Source of the DNA: a virus
IMG/VR virus record: IMGVR_UViG_3300027971_000032
Location: 1-64,000 of that record
Length of the DNA: 64,000 bases
Strand: one strand, 5' to 3'
Both the position numbers and the translations under genes were made by a program. Of the stretch, positions 40,493 through 48,906 are shown one piece after another. The first letter of the stretch is position 1. Every line of letters starts with the position of its first letter. The notes beneath the pieces were generated by a model, which was not told the DNA's origin, searched no databases, and was given only the letters and a program-made list of their open reading frames with translations.

Positions 40493-40933
40493 TTATACCT
40501 TTGGATACTTGGCTTTTACATCTAGAATTTTTTGTTTCATAGCAGCGAATTCTTCAGTTTTTTCACCCTTCCAAATTGCACCCAACTGCTCGCTCAACGA
40601 TGGGTACTCATTTCTTCTTTGTGCGTAGTAGTCAGGAATAGATGGTCTAACAATTTCATCCTTGTTGATATCTATAACCATGTCTTCACCAAATGGTGAT
40701 TGCAAAGTTCTTGTCTTTGGATCTAATGCTTCCCATTCGGCTTCTTTGGCTTCTATTTCTGCTACAATCTTGTCTTTTGAGCTCTCTAAGAACTCGTTAA
40801 GATTTGCACCAGGAGGGATAAAAATCTTCCAGTCGTAGACTTTATCGTCAAATGTTACTCTAATATCAGCGAGTGCTCTTTCTTCGTTTCCACCAACTGT
40901 CAAGAGCCCTTCTAAAGAAATTTCACAAGTCAT
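40493..40933 (-). CDS. Tail assembly chaperone-like protein
   Basis: A 146-residue protein. YYAQRRNEYPSLSEQLGAIW then KGEKTEEFAAMKQKILDVKA and a YPKV end matches the phage tail fibre assembly-type family (RxxxYPxxxxQLDAxWKG). The N-terminal half has a beta pattern. It probably serves the fibre genes next to it. Ends three bases from the paralogue B start. Confidence 0.7.
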   Translation of the reverse strand: MTCEISLEGLLTVGGNEERALADIRVTFDDKVYDWKIFIPPGANLNEFLESSKDKIVAEIEAKEAEWEALDPKTRTLQSPFGEDMVIDINKDEIVRPSIPDYYAQRRNEYPSLSEQLGAIWKGEKTEEFAAMKQKILDVKAKYPKV

Positions 40934-40941
40934 TTTTACTC

Positions 40942-42297
40942 CTATTTGTTTGCTTCTATTCTAAAATTAACACCCGGATGCTGACCCTGGGGTGGTAGAA
41001 CTTGAACGTTTTTATATCCTAATTCGGTTAGAAGATCTGTTAAAGCTTTTGGATAGTAACCAAACAGATGCGGCGACTTAACTCCATTCTTCAACGCCTC
41101 TTCTGATGGCTTTTCTTCATCAATAAAAGCACCATAAATGCATAACGTTAAACTAAATCTTTCTTCAAACGTCTTAGCATCAGTAAACGCTTTGCAGAGG
41201 CCCTCTAAATCAGGCATCTCCATAATAAGCTTGCCGTCTGGCTTCAAAGCATCTAACCACTTACTTAGCAGCTCTGGAGCTCTATGCTGTGGTATATGCT
41301 CAATCACGTGTGAAGCAAAAATCTCATCCACACAGCCTGAAGGTAGCTTAAAATCAAAAATATCTTCGTTGATGTCTGCAATCTTGTTATATTTATCAAT
41401 GCCAATATATCCTTCTAGCTTGTCGCGACCTGAGCCGATATTAAGCTTGAGAGGTTCGCCGCTATCAATAATTGCTTGTAACTTGTTTTTGCCGCTGTTG
41501 CTACCCTCGGGCAATCTATCAATCCAGCGTCTGTCAATATAGTCTTTATCATCTAAAGTAAGAGGTCTACCAATAGGAATATTGGTATAGTACTTCTTAA
41601 TATCTACTGATGGGTGTGCTGTATAGTTGCCTGATGCAAGATCCATATGCAGACACTGTACATCGGTGTTGACAAGAAGTTTAATTCCTAATCTGTGTAG
41701 TCTGTGTACAAAGAAGTTGTCCTCGCCTACAAAAGGGATCTCATCGTTAATGTTATTACCAATACAGCAGAATGGTAGTTCAGGATCTTCTTCTTTTAGT
41801 CTCTTCAAAATATCAATAGGAACTAGCATCACATCCATACCTGTTTGCCAGGCAGTGATTAATTGCCCAGGGTCTACATTAGGGATAGTAATCCAGTTGC
41901 CGTTCCGCACCATAATCATGGCATCGGAGCATTTGATATAGTAGACGCCTGTTACTACTGTACCTGGATTCTTTTCTGCTGTTTCGTGTAAGACCTTAAA
42001 TGCATCGTACGGGAGAACAGTATCTTCGCCAACGAATAAAAGATACTTTGCGCCACTCTCTAATGCTCTTTCTATTAGATAGTTTCGAGCAACGTCTACC
42101 TTTTCTCCACCTATATTACAGAAGCCATGCGAGAAACCTAGCATGTCTATATGAAGGCCATCGTAGCCATCAAAATTTTGTGCTGCTGTTTCGTTTAGAT
42201 CTCTTCTTGGTTGAGCTACCATTACATATGGTGCTATTTCTTTTGAGCCTTCATAAATCTCTTGCATTATACCAATAATCTTATCACGATTATACAT
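40942..42297 (-). CDS. Glycosyltransferase-methyltransferase fusion protein
   Basis: A 451-residue protein with two parts. Residues 1-260 resemble a GT-A glycosyltransferase: VMVAQPRRDLNE, VDVARNYLIERALESGAKYL then LFVGEDTVLPYDAFKVL with an acidic metal site. From about 280, LKLNIGSGRDKLEGYIGIDK starts a class I SAM-dependent methyltransferase, with DEIFASHVIEHIPQHRAPEL and LKPDGKLIMEMPDLEGLC. Placed among fibre genes, it probably adds and methylates a sugar on fibres or host glycan. The target is unproven. Confidence 0.82.
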   Translation of the reverse strand: MYNRDKIIGIMQEIYEGSKEIAPYVMVAQPRRDLNETAAQNFDGYDGLHIDMLGFSHGFCNIGGEKVDVARNYLIERALESGAKYLLFVGEDTVLPYDAFKVLHETAEKNPGTVVTGVYYIKCSDAMIMVRNGNWITIPNVDPGQLITAWQTGMDVMLVPIDILKRLKEEDPELPFCCIGNNINDEIPFVGEDNFFVHRLHRLGIKLLVNTDVQCLHMDLASGNYTAHPSVDIKKYYTNIPIGRPLTLDDKDYIDRRWIDRLPEGSNSGKNKLQAIIDSGEPLKLNIGSGRDKLEGYIGIDKYNKIADINEDIFDFKLPSGCVDEIFASHVIEHIPQHRAPELLSKWLDALKPDGKLIMEMPDLEGLCKAFTDAKTFEERFSLTLCIYGAFIDEEKPSEEALKNGVKSPHLFGYYPKALTDLLTELGYKNVQVLPPQGQHPGVNFRIEANK

Positions 42298-42309
42298 TAC
42301 TAAACCTCA

Positions 42310-43473
42310 CTAAAATTTATTGAAAAAAGGTGACAGGCATGTGCCTATGTTAAAAGGAATTCCTGGATTTGTTGAAATTTTTTGGCCTGCCTTCATATTA
42401 CTGTTAGGTATAAAATGAATTTCACCGTTAGGTGTAAGAATTCCACCCGCATAAAAATATGGGGAAGAAATTAATATGTTATAAGTTGATACTATCCCTA
42501 ATGCAGAAACTTTTTGACCGTATGGAGCCCAGAATGGTACAAAATGAATATCCCCGTTAGGTGCTAGTACTCCGCCGTAATATTCACCATTTACCCCACT
42601 ATATACTAAACTATAAGTTGACACAACTCCGGAGACTGATATTTTTTGTCCTACTCGTGCACGAAATGGTACTAAATGAATATCTCCATTATGAGATAAA
42701 ACACCCCCTATGTAATTAGAATTTGAACCATTAGTATGTATTAAACTATAAGTTGATACTACTCCAGATGCAGATACTTTTTGACCTACTTGTGCCTGCG
42801 CAGGTACAAAATGAATATCTCCATTAGGTGCTAATACCCCTCCATTATATAAGTTTGGATAAAACCCTGTTAAGGTATACACTAAGCTATAAGTAGACAC
42901 TACACCAGTATTGGTGTTTATCTTTTGACCTACTATTCCCGAATTGGGTATAAAATGAATATCGCCGTTGGGTGCAAGAACGCCTCCTGTGTATGCGCCA
43001 GTACCTGTAGTATACACTAAGCTATAAGTAGACACTACACCAGTATTGGTGTTTATCTTTTGACCCACTCGTGCCTGCGCAGGTATAAAATGAATATCTC
43101 CATTAGGGGCAAGTACACCTCCCGTATACACATAAGACCCAGTATACACTAAACTATAAGTTGATACCACCCCGGCTGCAGATACCTTAAGCCCCACCGG
43201 TGTTGCATTAGGTACGAAATGAATATCGCCGTTGGGTGCAAGAACACCTCCAGCATAGCCGACGCCATATGTATACACTAAACTATAAGTTGATACCACC
43301 CCGCTACTAAACAAACTACCACCTGCAACTGATTTGTTTAATAATGTTTTAAATGAATTCCATGCAGTTAAATCACTACCTATAGAACTATTATCCGCAG
43401 CCGGTACAGTGCCTTGTGTTGTGCTTTGTACCTCTGAAATAAATGTGTTAGAATTACGGTTCAGTATAGCCAT
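42310..43473 (-). CDS. Seven-repeat propeller-like adhesin (paralogue 1)
   Basis: A 387-residue protein. After a 55-residue N-terminal segment come seven repeats of about 43 residues: GVVSTYSLVYT, a variable stretch, GGVLAPNGDIHFVP, a second variable stretch, then GQKxSASG. It ends in a cap, PFNIGTCLSPFFNKF. Seven copies of this size suit a seven-bladed beta-propeller. The scaffold is nearly invariant while the two loops per repeat vary. Two similar genes follow at once. A receptor-binding role is inferred. Confidence 0.78.
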   Translation of the reverse strand: MAILNRNSNTFISEVQSTTQGTVPAADNSSIGSDLTAWNSFKTLLNKSVAGGSLFSSGVVSTYSLVYTYGVGYAGGVLAPNGDIHFVPNATPVGLKVSAAGVVSTYSLVYTGSYVYTGGVLAPNGDIHFIPAQARVGQKINTNTGVVSTYSLVYTTGTGAYTGGVLAPNGDIHFIPNSGIVGQKINTNTGVVSTYSLVYTLTGFYPNLYNGGVLAPNGDIHFVPAQAQVGQKVSASGVVSTYSLIHTNGSNSNYIGGVLSHNGDIHLVPFRARVGQKISVSGVVSTYSLVYSGVNGEYYGGVLAPNGDIHFVPFWAPYGQKVSALGIVSTYNILISSPYFYAGGILTPNGEIHFIPNSNMKAGQKISTNPGIPFNIGTCLSPFFNKF

Positions 43474-45560
43474 TATTATAACTTATTAAAGAATGGTGAC
43501 TGGCATATGGATTGATTAAAAGGTATGGCTGGTAGTGTTGATATTTTTTGACCAACAGCTGCACTTTGAGGTATAAAATGAATATCTCCGTTAGGCGCTA
43601 AGACCCCACCTTTGTATCCATTCGTAACAGTATACGCTAAACTATAGGTTGATACTACTCCTGATGCAGACACTTTTTGCCCCACAACAGCTGAATTACC
43701 TGGTATAAAATGAATATCTCCATTAGGCGCTAGAACACCACCGTAATATAATGCATTGCCTGTGTACACTAAACTATAAGTTGATACTACCCCTGTGGCT
43801 GATACCTTTTGCCCTCGGCTTGCATAGGCTGGTACAAAATGAATGTCTCCATTAGGTGCTAGAACTCCTCCAAAGTGTGGATAATAATCAGTATAAACAA
43901 TTGAATAAGTAGATGATACACCTGCTGCTGATACCTTCAGACCTCTAAGGTAAGAGTAAAAAGGTATTGTGTGAAGCTCGCCATTAGGAGCTAGTACCCC
44001 TCCGCTCACATTAACGTGTGCATTAATTATACTAAATGTTGAAACTACCCCTGAAGAAGATACTTTTTGAATATTGCTACTGGCTATAAAAAAAATATCT
44101 CCATTTGGCATTAGTACTCCGCCAACATAGCCGCTGGCAATTATACTATAAGTTGACACTACCCCTGACGCAGATACTTTTTGGCCAACAGTAGCACCAT
44201 TTGGTACAAAATGTATATCACCATTAGGAGCTAAAACTCCTCCTAGATATGCAACAGAACTAGTATATACTAAACTATATGTGGACACTACACCAGATGC
44301 TGATACTTTTTGCCCTACAGTAGCCGCATATGGCACAAAATGAATGTCTCCATTAGGTGCTAGAACACCGCCAGAATATGCATTAGCCGCAGTATACACC
44401 AAACTATAAGTGGATACTATCCCGTTCTGAAATGCTTGTCCTGCATTTACGCTTGCATCTAACATACCTTTCATACCAAAGAACCAGCTATCAGATGTGG
44501 TGGTGCTATTATCTGCTGTATTAATGGTTCCCCAGGCTCTTTGTTTAACTTCTGAAACCCACCCAGGTGCTAAGGAATATGTTGGCATGATTAGAACTTA
44601 TTAAAGAATGGAGAGCAACAGACGCCTAGACTGAATGGTTCAGCAGGATTTGTTGAAATTTTTTGACCCTGGGAAGCAGTATAGGGTACAAAATGAATAT
44701 CTCCATTAGGTACTAATACTCCTCCGGTATATGAAGCAGAAACAGTATATATTAAACTATAAGTTGATACTACTCCAGTATTAGTGTTTATTTTTTGGCC
44801 TACTGGTGTGTTAAATGGAACGAAATGAATATCTCCATTAGGTGCTATTACCCCTCCCCAGTATTGTCCACCACTAGTATATACTAAACTATAAGTTGAC
44901 ACTACTCCTGAAGCGGATACTTTTTGTCCTCTATTTGCATTATTAGGTATAAAATGTATATCTCCATTAGGAGCTAGAACTCCCCCAACATATGCACCAT
45001 TACTATTAGTATACACTAAACTATAAGTTGATACTACTCCAGATGCGGATATTTTTTGTCCAACTTCTGCTGCAACGGGTACAAAATGAATATCTCCATT
45101 AGTAGCTAAAACACCACCCCAATATGCACTAGTAGTAGTATACACCAAACTATAAGTTGACACTACTCCTGAAGCGGATACTTTTTGTCCTCTATTTGCA
45201 TTATTAGGTATAAAATGTATATCTCCATTAGGTGCTAGAACTCCACCTAGATATGCTCCATTACTATTAGTATAGACTAAACTATAAGTTGATACAACCC
45301 CGGATACTGATATTTTTTGACCTACTAGTGCAGAATAAGGTACGAAATGAATATCACCATTAAGTGATAATACTCCCCCAACATATGCACCATTACTATT
45401 AGTATACACTAAACTATAAGTTGATACAACCCCGGAGGCTGATATTTTTTGTCCTCGGTTTGCACCTAAAGGAACAAAATGAATATCTCCATTAGGAGCT
45501 AATACCCCTCCAGCATATATACCAACAAAATAAGTATACACCAGACTATATGTAGATACT
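42350..45560 (-). repeat. Tandem DNA repeats of ~130 bp across three paralogous genes
   Basis: About 21 copies of a 125-135-bp coding repeat, seven in each of three consecutive genes. Blocks encoding GGVLAPNGDIHF and GVVSTYSLVYT are almost the same at the DNA level, with short variable patches between. Some non-adjacent copies share even their variable parts (for example the copies around 44880-44990 and 45140-45240), suggesting recombination or gene conversion. Confidence 0.85.
43476..44588 (-). CDS. Seven-repeat propeller-like adhesin (paralogue 2)
   Basis: A 370-residue paralogue of its neighbours. Repeats 1, 2, 5, 6 and 7 follow the consensus. Repeats 3 and 4 are more diverged (GGVLMPNGDIFFIASS and GGVLAPNGELHTIPFYSY). 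N-terminus MPTYSLAPGWVSEVKQRAWG, C-terminal cap PFNQSICQSPFFNKL. The gene is separated from paralogues 1 and 3 by only two bases, so all three are probably translated from one late mRNA. Confidence 0.78.
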   Translation of the reverse strand: MPTYSLAPGWVSEVKQRAWGTINTADNSTTTSDSWFFGMKGMLDASVNAGQAFQNGIVSTYSLVYTAANAYSGGVLAPNGDIHFVPYAATVGQKVSASGVVSTYSLVYTSSVAYLGGVLAPNGDIHFVPNGATVGQKVSASGVVSTYSIIASGYVGGVLMPNGDIFFIASSNIQKVSSSGVVSTFSIINAHVNVSGGVLAPNGELHTIPFYSYLRGLKVSAAGVSSTYSIVYTDYYPHFGGVLAPNGDIHFVPAYASRGQKVSATGVVSTYSLVYTGNALYYGGVLAPNGDIHFIPGNSAVVGQKVSASGVVSTYSLAYTVTNGYKGGVLAPNGDIHFIPQSAAVGQKISTLPAIPFNQSICQSPFFNKL

Positions 45561-45730
45561 ATTCCATTCTGAAATGTTTGTCCTGCGTTTGCGTTTCTTT
45601 GAAGTAATCTTTGCATACCGGGTACTGTATTACTTCCCATGCTGCTATTATCACCTGTAGGCAATGTACCGGCGGCTGCTTCAGTAACGTCGTTTTGCCA
45701 CGAAGGGGAAATAATATAGTTATTGGCCAT
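44591..45730 (-). CDS. Seven-repeat propeller-like adhesin (paralogue 3)
   Basis: A 379-residue paralogue, the most regular of the three. Repeats 3 and 5 have the same variable loops (NSNGAY and NNANRG), evidence of repeat shuffling inside the gene. The N-terminal 60 residues (MANNYIISPSWQNDVTEAAA) differ from the repeats and could attach it to the virion. C-terminal cap PFSLGVCCSPFFNKF. Start shares a base with the collagen-like gene upstream. Confidence 0.78.
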   Translation of the reverse strand: MANNYIISPSWQNDVTEAAAGTLPTGDNSSMGSNTVPGMQRLLQRNANAGQTFQNGIVSTYSLVYTYFVGIYAGGVLAPNGDIHFVPLGANRGQKISASGVVSTYSLVYTNSNGAYVGGVLSLNGDIHFVPYSALVGQKISVSGVVSTYSLVYTNSNGAYLGGVLAPNGDIHFIPNNANRGQKVSASGVVSTYSLVYTTTSAYWGGVLATNGDIHFVPVAAEVGQKISASGVVSTYSLVYTNSNGAYVGGVLAPNGDIHFIPNNANRGQKVSASGVVSTYSLVYTSGGQYWGGVIAPNGDIHFVPFNTPVGQKINTNTGVVSTYSLIYTVSASYTGGVLVPNGDIHFVPYTASQGQKISTNPAEPFSLGVCCSPFFNKF

Positions 45731-46599
45731 TAGAACCCTAGAACTCTGACTCTATATTGGCTTGAGGTAGGTGCTATAACAAAACTAACTACACACGTAT
45801 TATTGTTTGTAACTGATACATCAGGGTACACTTGGTTATTAGTGGCATTCTCAAAAACTACCACTGACACATCTGCTTTAGCTAGGTTATGATTAATAGT
45901 AAAAGAAGTGTTAGTACCATCCCCTATGTTAGTTGTGTATGATATGGCCCCTGCATCTCCTTTTGCTCCATTATTACCAGTATTACCTGTCTCACCTTTT
46001 TGTCCTTTCATACCTGCTGCTGAAAATGTAGTTAGATCAGAATTTGTAAATGTTATGGTATTTAATTCATCTATATAAGTTGCGGCGTAAAGCTGACTAC
46101 CCTTATCGCCCTTTGCACCAGTACTACCAGTTGAACCAGTCGGTCCTACTTCACCCTTGTCACCCTTATCTCCCTTTGCACCAGCAGCATAGACATTGCC
46201 ATCTGCACCTTTGCTGCCTTGATCGCCTTTTTGACCTTTAACACCAGTGACCGGGAAAACAGTTGAGTCTGAATTGGTGAAAACTATTGTGTTGTTAGCA
46301 TCTGTGTATAATGCACTAGAAACCTTCTCTCCCTTTTCTCCTTTGGAGAAAACATTGTTTATAATGCCTATGGTAATAATATCGCTACTGTTGGCAGCAA
46401 GGGTAAGAGTAACCCCTAGAGAGTTTGCAGTATAGTCACCAGTATTGGATTGCAATACACCGTTAATATAGATTAAAAAATTATTGAAATTACTCTTTGT
46501 AGATGAGTATGGGAAATAGGTCTGGCCTTCTGTTGCAACAGTAGTTTCTAGTACTAAGCTGTCTGATGCACGACTTGCTAAGTTTCTAATTATGCCCAT
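45730..46599 (-). CDS. Collagen-like fibre protein (short)
   Basis: A 289-residue protein. A beta domain at the N-terminus (FLIYINGVLQSNTGDYTANS) is followed by short collagen-like G-X-Y stretches, such as [29 protein letters not shown] and GQKGETGNTGNNGAKG. They are interrupted by a module YTDANNTIVFTNSDSTVF then VTGVKGQKG, also found in the large collagen-like protein at 53487. C-terminal domain ends SSQYRVRVLGF. X-Lys-Gly sites could be substrates for the lysyl hydroxylase-like enzyme at 56534. Confidence 0.85.
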   Translation of the reverse strand: MGIIRNLASRASDSLVLETTVATEGQTYFPYSSTKSNFNNFLIYINGVLQSNTGDYTANSLGVTLTLAANSSDIITIGIINNVFSKGEKGEKVSSALYTDANNTIVFTNSDSTVFPVTGVKGQKGDQGSKGADGNVYAAGAKGDKGDKGEVGPTGSTGSTGAKGDKGSQLYAATYIDELNTITFTNSDLTTFSAAGMKGQKGETGNTGNNGAKGDAGAISYTTNIGDGTNTSFTINHNLAKADVSVVVFENATNNQVYPDVSVTNNNTCVVSFVIAPTSSQYRVRVLGF

Positions 46600-46610
46600 T
46601 TTTTAACCTG

Positions 46611-47246
46611 TTAAAAAGCCAAGCTGTATGTTAATACTGTTGTTATGTTAAGTGGTGCACCACCGTTAACAGATAACCCTGCAGACGTCAGTTGAGAATT
46701 AACTGTTGAGTTTCCTATTTGCACACCGCTCATATTAATGTTTACGTTGCCAGATGAGGCTGTATTAGAAAGCACCACACCATTAGAACTATAGGTTCCA
46801 GTAATGGTTGCATTGCCAGTAAATAGCGTTGCACTGTCACCATTCAGACTGACATTGCTAAAAGCTACTCTTGTATTTGCGGTGCTACTACCGACTATGA
46901 ATGCACCGGTAGGTTTGTCGTACGACACGTATTGTGCGCCGTTGGCGTATCCAGCATCATTAAATTGTACTGTGCTGAATAATCCTAACGCCTGAGATGT
47001 GTAGCTTGACCAGTATGCACCAGAACCATTAGATGTTAATACCTGGCCTGATGTGCCTAGTGATCCATTAGAATAGATGGATGTAACAGTAAGCGTAGTT
47101 GCGTTAACTGATGATACTGCAATACTTGTTGAGTTTAAGTATGCATTGCCGCCACCGTCTCCAATATACATCTGCGCATTAGCAATTTTGATGTTATTGT
47201 TTAGATTTTCAGATAGCAGTCTTGAGAAGTCTCTAGTCTTACCCAT
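46611..47246 (-). CDS. Fibre-like virion protein
   Basis: A 211-residue Asn/Ser/Thr-rich protein. MGKTRDFSRLLSENLNNNIK at the N-terminus, then short beta-repeats and GSLGTSGQVLTSNGSGAYWS, the fibre junction motif shared with genes at 38190, 39320, 48445 and 58667. It ends INITTVLTYSLAF; the gene at 48445 ends in a very similar TTTILTYSLAF. Probably a trimeric fibre component. It has its own late promoter. Confidence 0.7.
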   Translation of the reverse strand: MGKTRDFSRLLSENLNNNIKIANAQMYIGDGGGNAYLNSTSIAVSSVNATTLTVTSIYSNGSLGTSGQVLTSNGSGAYWSSYTSQALGLFSTVQFNDAGYANGAQYVSYDKPTGAFIVGSSTANTRVAFSNVSLNGDSATLFTGNATITGTYSSNGVVLSNTASSGNVNINMSGVQIGNSTVNSQLTSAGLSVNGGAPLNITTVLTYSLAF

Positions 47247-47273
47247 GGCGATATAGAATAGTGGAACACTATC

Positions 47274-47281
47274 TATTTATA
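47274..47281 (-). promoter_or_regulatory. Late promoter (TATAAATA) with 5'-end hairpin
   Basis: Exact TATAAATA 27 bp upstream of the ATG at 47246. Just after the expected start the minus strand reads ATAGTG-TTC-CACTAT (47258-47272), a perfect 6-bp hairpin at the mRNA 5' end. No clear Shine-Dalgarno precedes the ATG. Confidence 0.7.
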
Positions 47282-47313
47282 CAAAAAAAGAAAGCACCTC
47301 AAGGGTGCTTTCT
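47282..47313 (-). terminator. Rho-independent terminator
   Basis: Minus strand AGAAAGCACC-CTTGA-GGTGCTTTCT followed by seven T residues, a textbook intrinsic terminator 22 bp after the stop of the gene at 47335. The late promoter for the next gene begins right after the T-tract. Confidence 0.93.
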
Positions 47314-47334
47314 TTCTTGAAATACCGTCTAAAA

Positions 47335-47964
47335 TTAGACTGGGATTTCTTCCCATTGGAACGAGCCAAAGAATGCGCTGGCACCAGATGCTGATGTGGT
47401 GTACGAGCAAACGTAGCCACCAGGAGGAACAATAACGCTGCCTTCTAGATCATATAGAAGAGGCACTGATGGGACTGTTGTGATAGCACCAGTTAGGCCT
47501 GAACCGAAGATGGTGTTAACGACTGGGGTTGCTGTTAGAGTGGCTGATGCATAAGCAACACCGTAACCTTGAGCACCACCAACATACTGCGACTTGGTCG
47601 AGGTGTTCGAAGTCGAGAATGTAGCGATTGGTGATGTGCTGAAGCCAGTCATAACACCGTAAGCAGCGGCAGAACCGAAGGCAACGATGAATGCATAGCC
47701 AACCTTGTTGATGACTAGGTTAACTGGGCTGTTAAGTGGGTTGTAAACCATTAGACCGGTGAACGATGTGGTTGTACCAGCCGAGGTTGTAGCAGCAGCC
47801 GTCGAAGCAGCGTTGAAAAGAGCTCTACGATAGTTGGTCTCATAATAACGACCGTGTAGCTCAGTTGCGATAAGATCGCCTTGTTGACCAAGACGTACGT
47901 TTGGGTTAGAACCGGCACCAAGTGATTGTGCAGAAATTGGGCCTACTTGTCCTTGAATAAGCAT
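47335..47964 (-). CDS. Putative virion structural protein
   Basis: A 209-residue protein rich in Ala, Gly, Ser and Thr with beta pattern: MLIQGQVGPISAQSLGAGSN, ELHGRYYETNYRRALFNAAS, and VIVPPGGYVCSYTTSASGAS. Such proteins occur in the structural blocks of marine T4-like phages. It has a late promoter upstream (48013), a strong terminator downstream and codon use richer in C and G than its neighbours, signs of high expression. A decoration or fibre-base role is a guess. Confidence 0.7.
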   Translation of the reverse strand: MLIQGQVGPISAQSLGAGSNPNVRLGQQGDLIATELHGRYYETNYRRALFNAASTAAATTSAGTTTSFTGLMVYNPLNSPVNLVINKVGYAFIVAFGSAAAYGVMTGFSTSPIATFSTSNTSTKSQYVGGAQGYGVAYASATLTATPVVNTIFGSGLTGAITTVPSVPLLYDLEGSVIVPPGGYVCSYTTSASGASAFFGSFQWEEIPV

Positions 47965-47989
47965 GTGAGTCTCCTTTACTTAGTTAAAA

Positions 47990-48436
47990 TTAACCTTCAT
48001 CGGTTACGTTACTATTTATATCTTTGCGAAGTTGTGTAACTTCGGTAATAAATGGCGAGCCATTTAATCCTTCTGAAAGGATCAAGTTGGTCACTTTCGT
48101 TTCTATTAGTAATTGTTCTAATACCTCTATAATTTTTTGATTAGAGTATCGTACATTATACTGAGAGAAAGAATCAAATCCATCTAAATCATCATAATAA
48201 ATGTTGAGGTTATCAGATGGATTGTATGTTGTAGTGTTAACACTTAATGTAACAAGAGGACCACCGCCTGGATTTGTAGCTCCTAGGTTGGGTGCGCCTG
48301 CAATGTACAAAGGTACGTTTTGAGTGGTGTTAATAACAGCATACAGCTTGCTAAACTTAAAGTTTGGCAGTGTTGAAAAATCTAATGTGTTATTAGCAGT
48401 ACTAAACGTTGGTTTATAGATAGTTAATTGTTTCAT
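47990..48436 (-). CDS. Hypothetical virion-associated protein
   Basis: A 148-residue protein. LTIYKPTFSTANNTLDFSTL and FKFSKLYAVINTTQNVPLYI suggest a beta-sandwich N-terminal half; the C-terminus is helical (KIIEVLEQLLIETKVTNLIL). It resembles small structural proteins encoded near large tail genes in marine T4-like phages. No specific function. Confidence 0.65.
   Translation of the reverse strand: MKQLTIYKPTFSTANNTLDFSTLPNFKFSKLYAVINTTQNVPLYIAGAPNLGATNPGGGPLVTLSVNTTTYNPSDNLNIYYDDLDGFDSFSQYNVRYSNQKIIEVLEQLLIETKVTNLILSEGLNGSPFITEVTQLRKDINSNVTDEG
48013..48020 (-). promoter_or_regulatory. Late promoter (TATAAATA) for the gene at 47335
   Basis: Exact TATAAATA inside the 3' end of the 148-residue gene, 49 bp upstream of the ATG at 47964. 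An AAGGAG Shine-Dalgarno precedes that ATG. Confidence 0.65.
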
Positions 48437-48444
48437 ATTTTTTC

Positions 48445-48897
48445 CTAGAAAGCTAAGCTATAAGTCAGTATAGTGGTGGTTGTAGGATATGCAACGTTAC
48501 TTAAGAAAACTCCGGTTGAGTTAATCTGCACGTTGTTAGTGGCGTTTCCTACTGATACGGTAGCCGTGTTAATATTTATGTTAGCGCCTACTGCGATAGT
48601 ATTAACTGTTAGAGACGCATTAATAACTGCATTATTAACAGCAATAGTTGAATTAGACTTGTAGAATGCTAGGTTGGCTGAACCATTACTAACACCACTA
48701 TCATTAAACTGTATCTGAGTATTAGCGCCTGCTACCCCTACTGTCGTCCATGACATGTAACCGGCACCGTTGGTAGTCAGTACCTGTCCGTTTGATCCAT
48801 CAGCCACCGGCAACACATATACTGTAGTATTAGGATTGTCTGGTGCTGAAATAGTTACCGAATTAGAAGTGGTACCGTTTAGTTTAATAGATGCCAT
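48445..48897 (-). CDS. Short fibre-like virion protein
   Basis: A 150-residue protein: MASIKLNGTTSNSVTISAPD, then GSNGQVLTTNGAGYMSWTTV (the fibre junction motif) and beta-repeats of NxNINTATVSVGNA type. Ends TTTILTYSLAF, nearly the same as the gene at 46611. It seems a shortened version of that fibre. Confidence 0.68.
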   Translation of the reverse strand: MASIKLNGTTSNSVTISAPDNPNTTVYVLPVADGSNGQVLTTNGAGYMSWTTVGVAGANTQIQFNDSGVSNGSANLAFYKSNSTIAVNNAVINASLTVNTIAVGANININTATVSVGNATNNVQINSTGVFLSNVAYPTTTTILTYSLAF

Positions 48898-48906
48898 ATT
48901 ATCCTC

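Noticed and set aside
42350-45560. Regularly spaced repeats resembling a CRISPR array
   Set aside because: The repeat period of about 130 bp is far too long, repeats keep an open reading frame, and no cas genes are nearby. These are protein repeats.
42310-45730. Diversity-generating retroelement target genes
   Set aside because: No reverse transcriptase and no template repeat with A-specific substitution are visible in the window. Variation looks like repeat shuffling.
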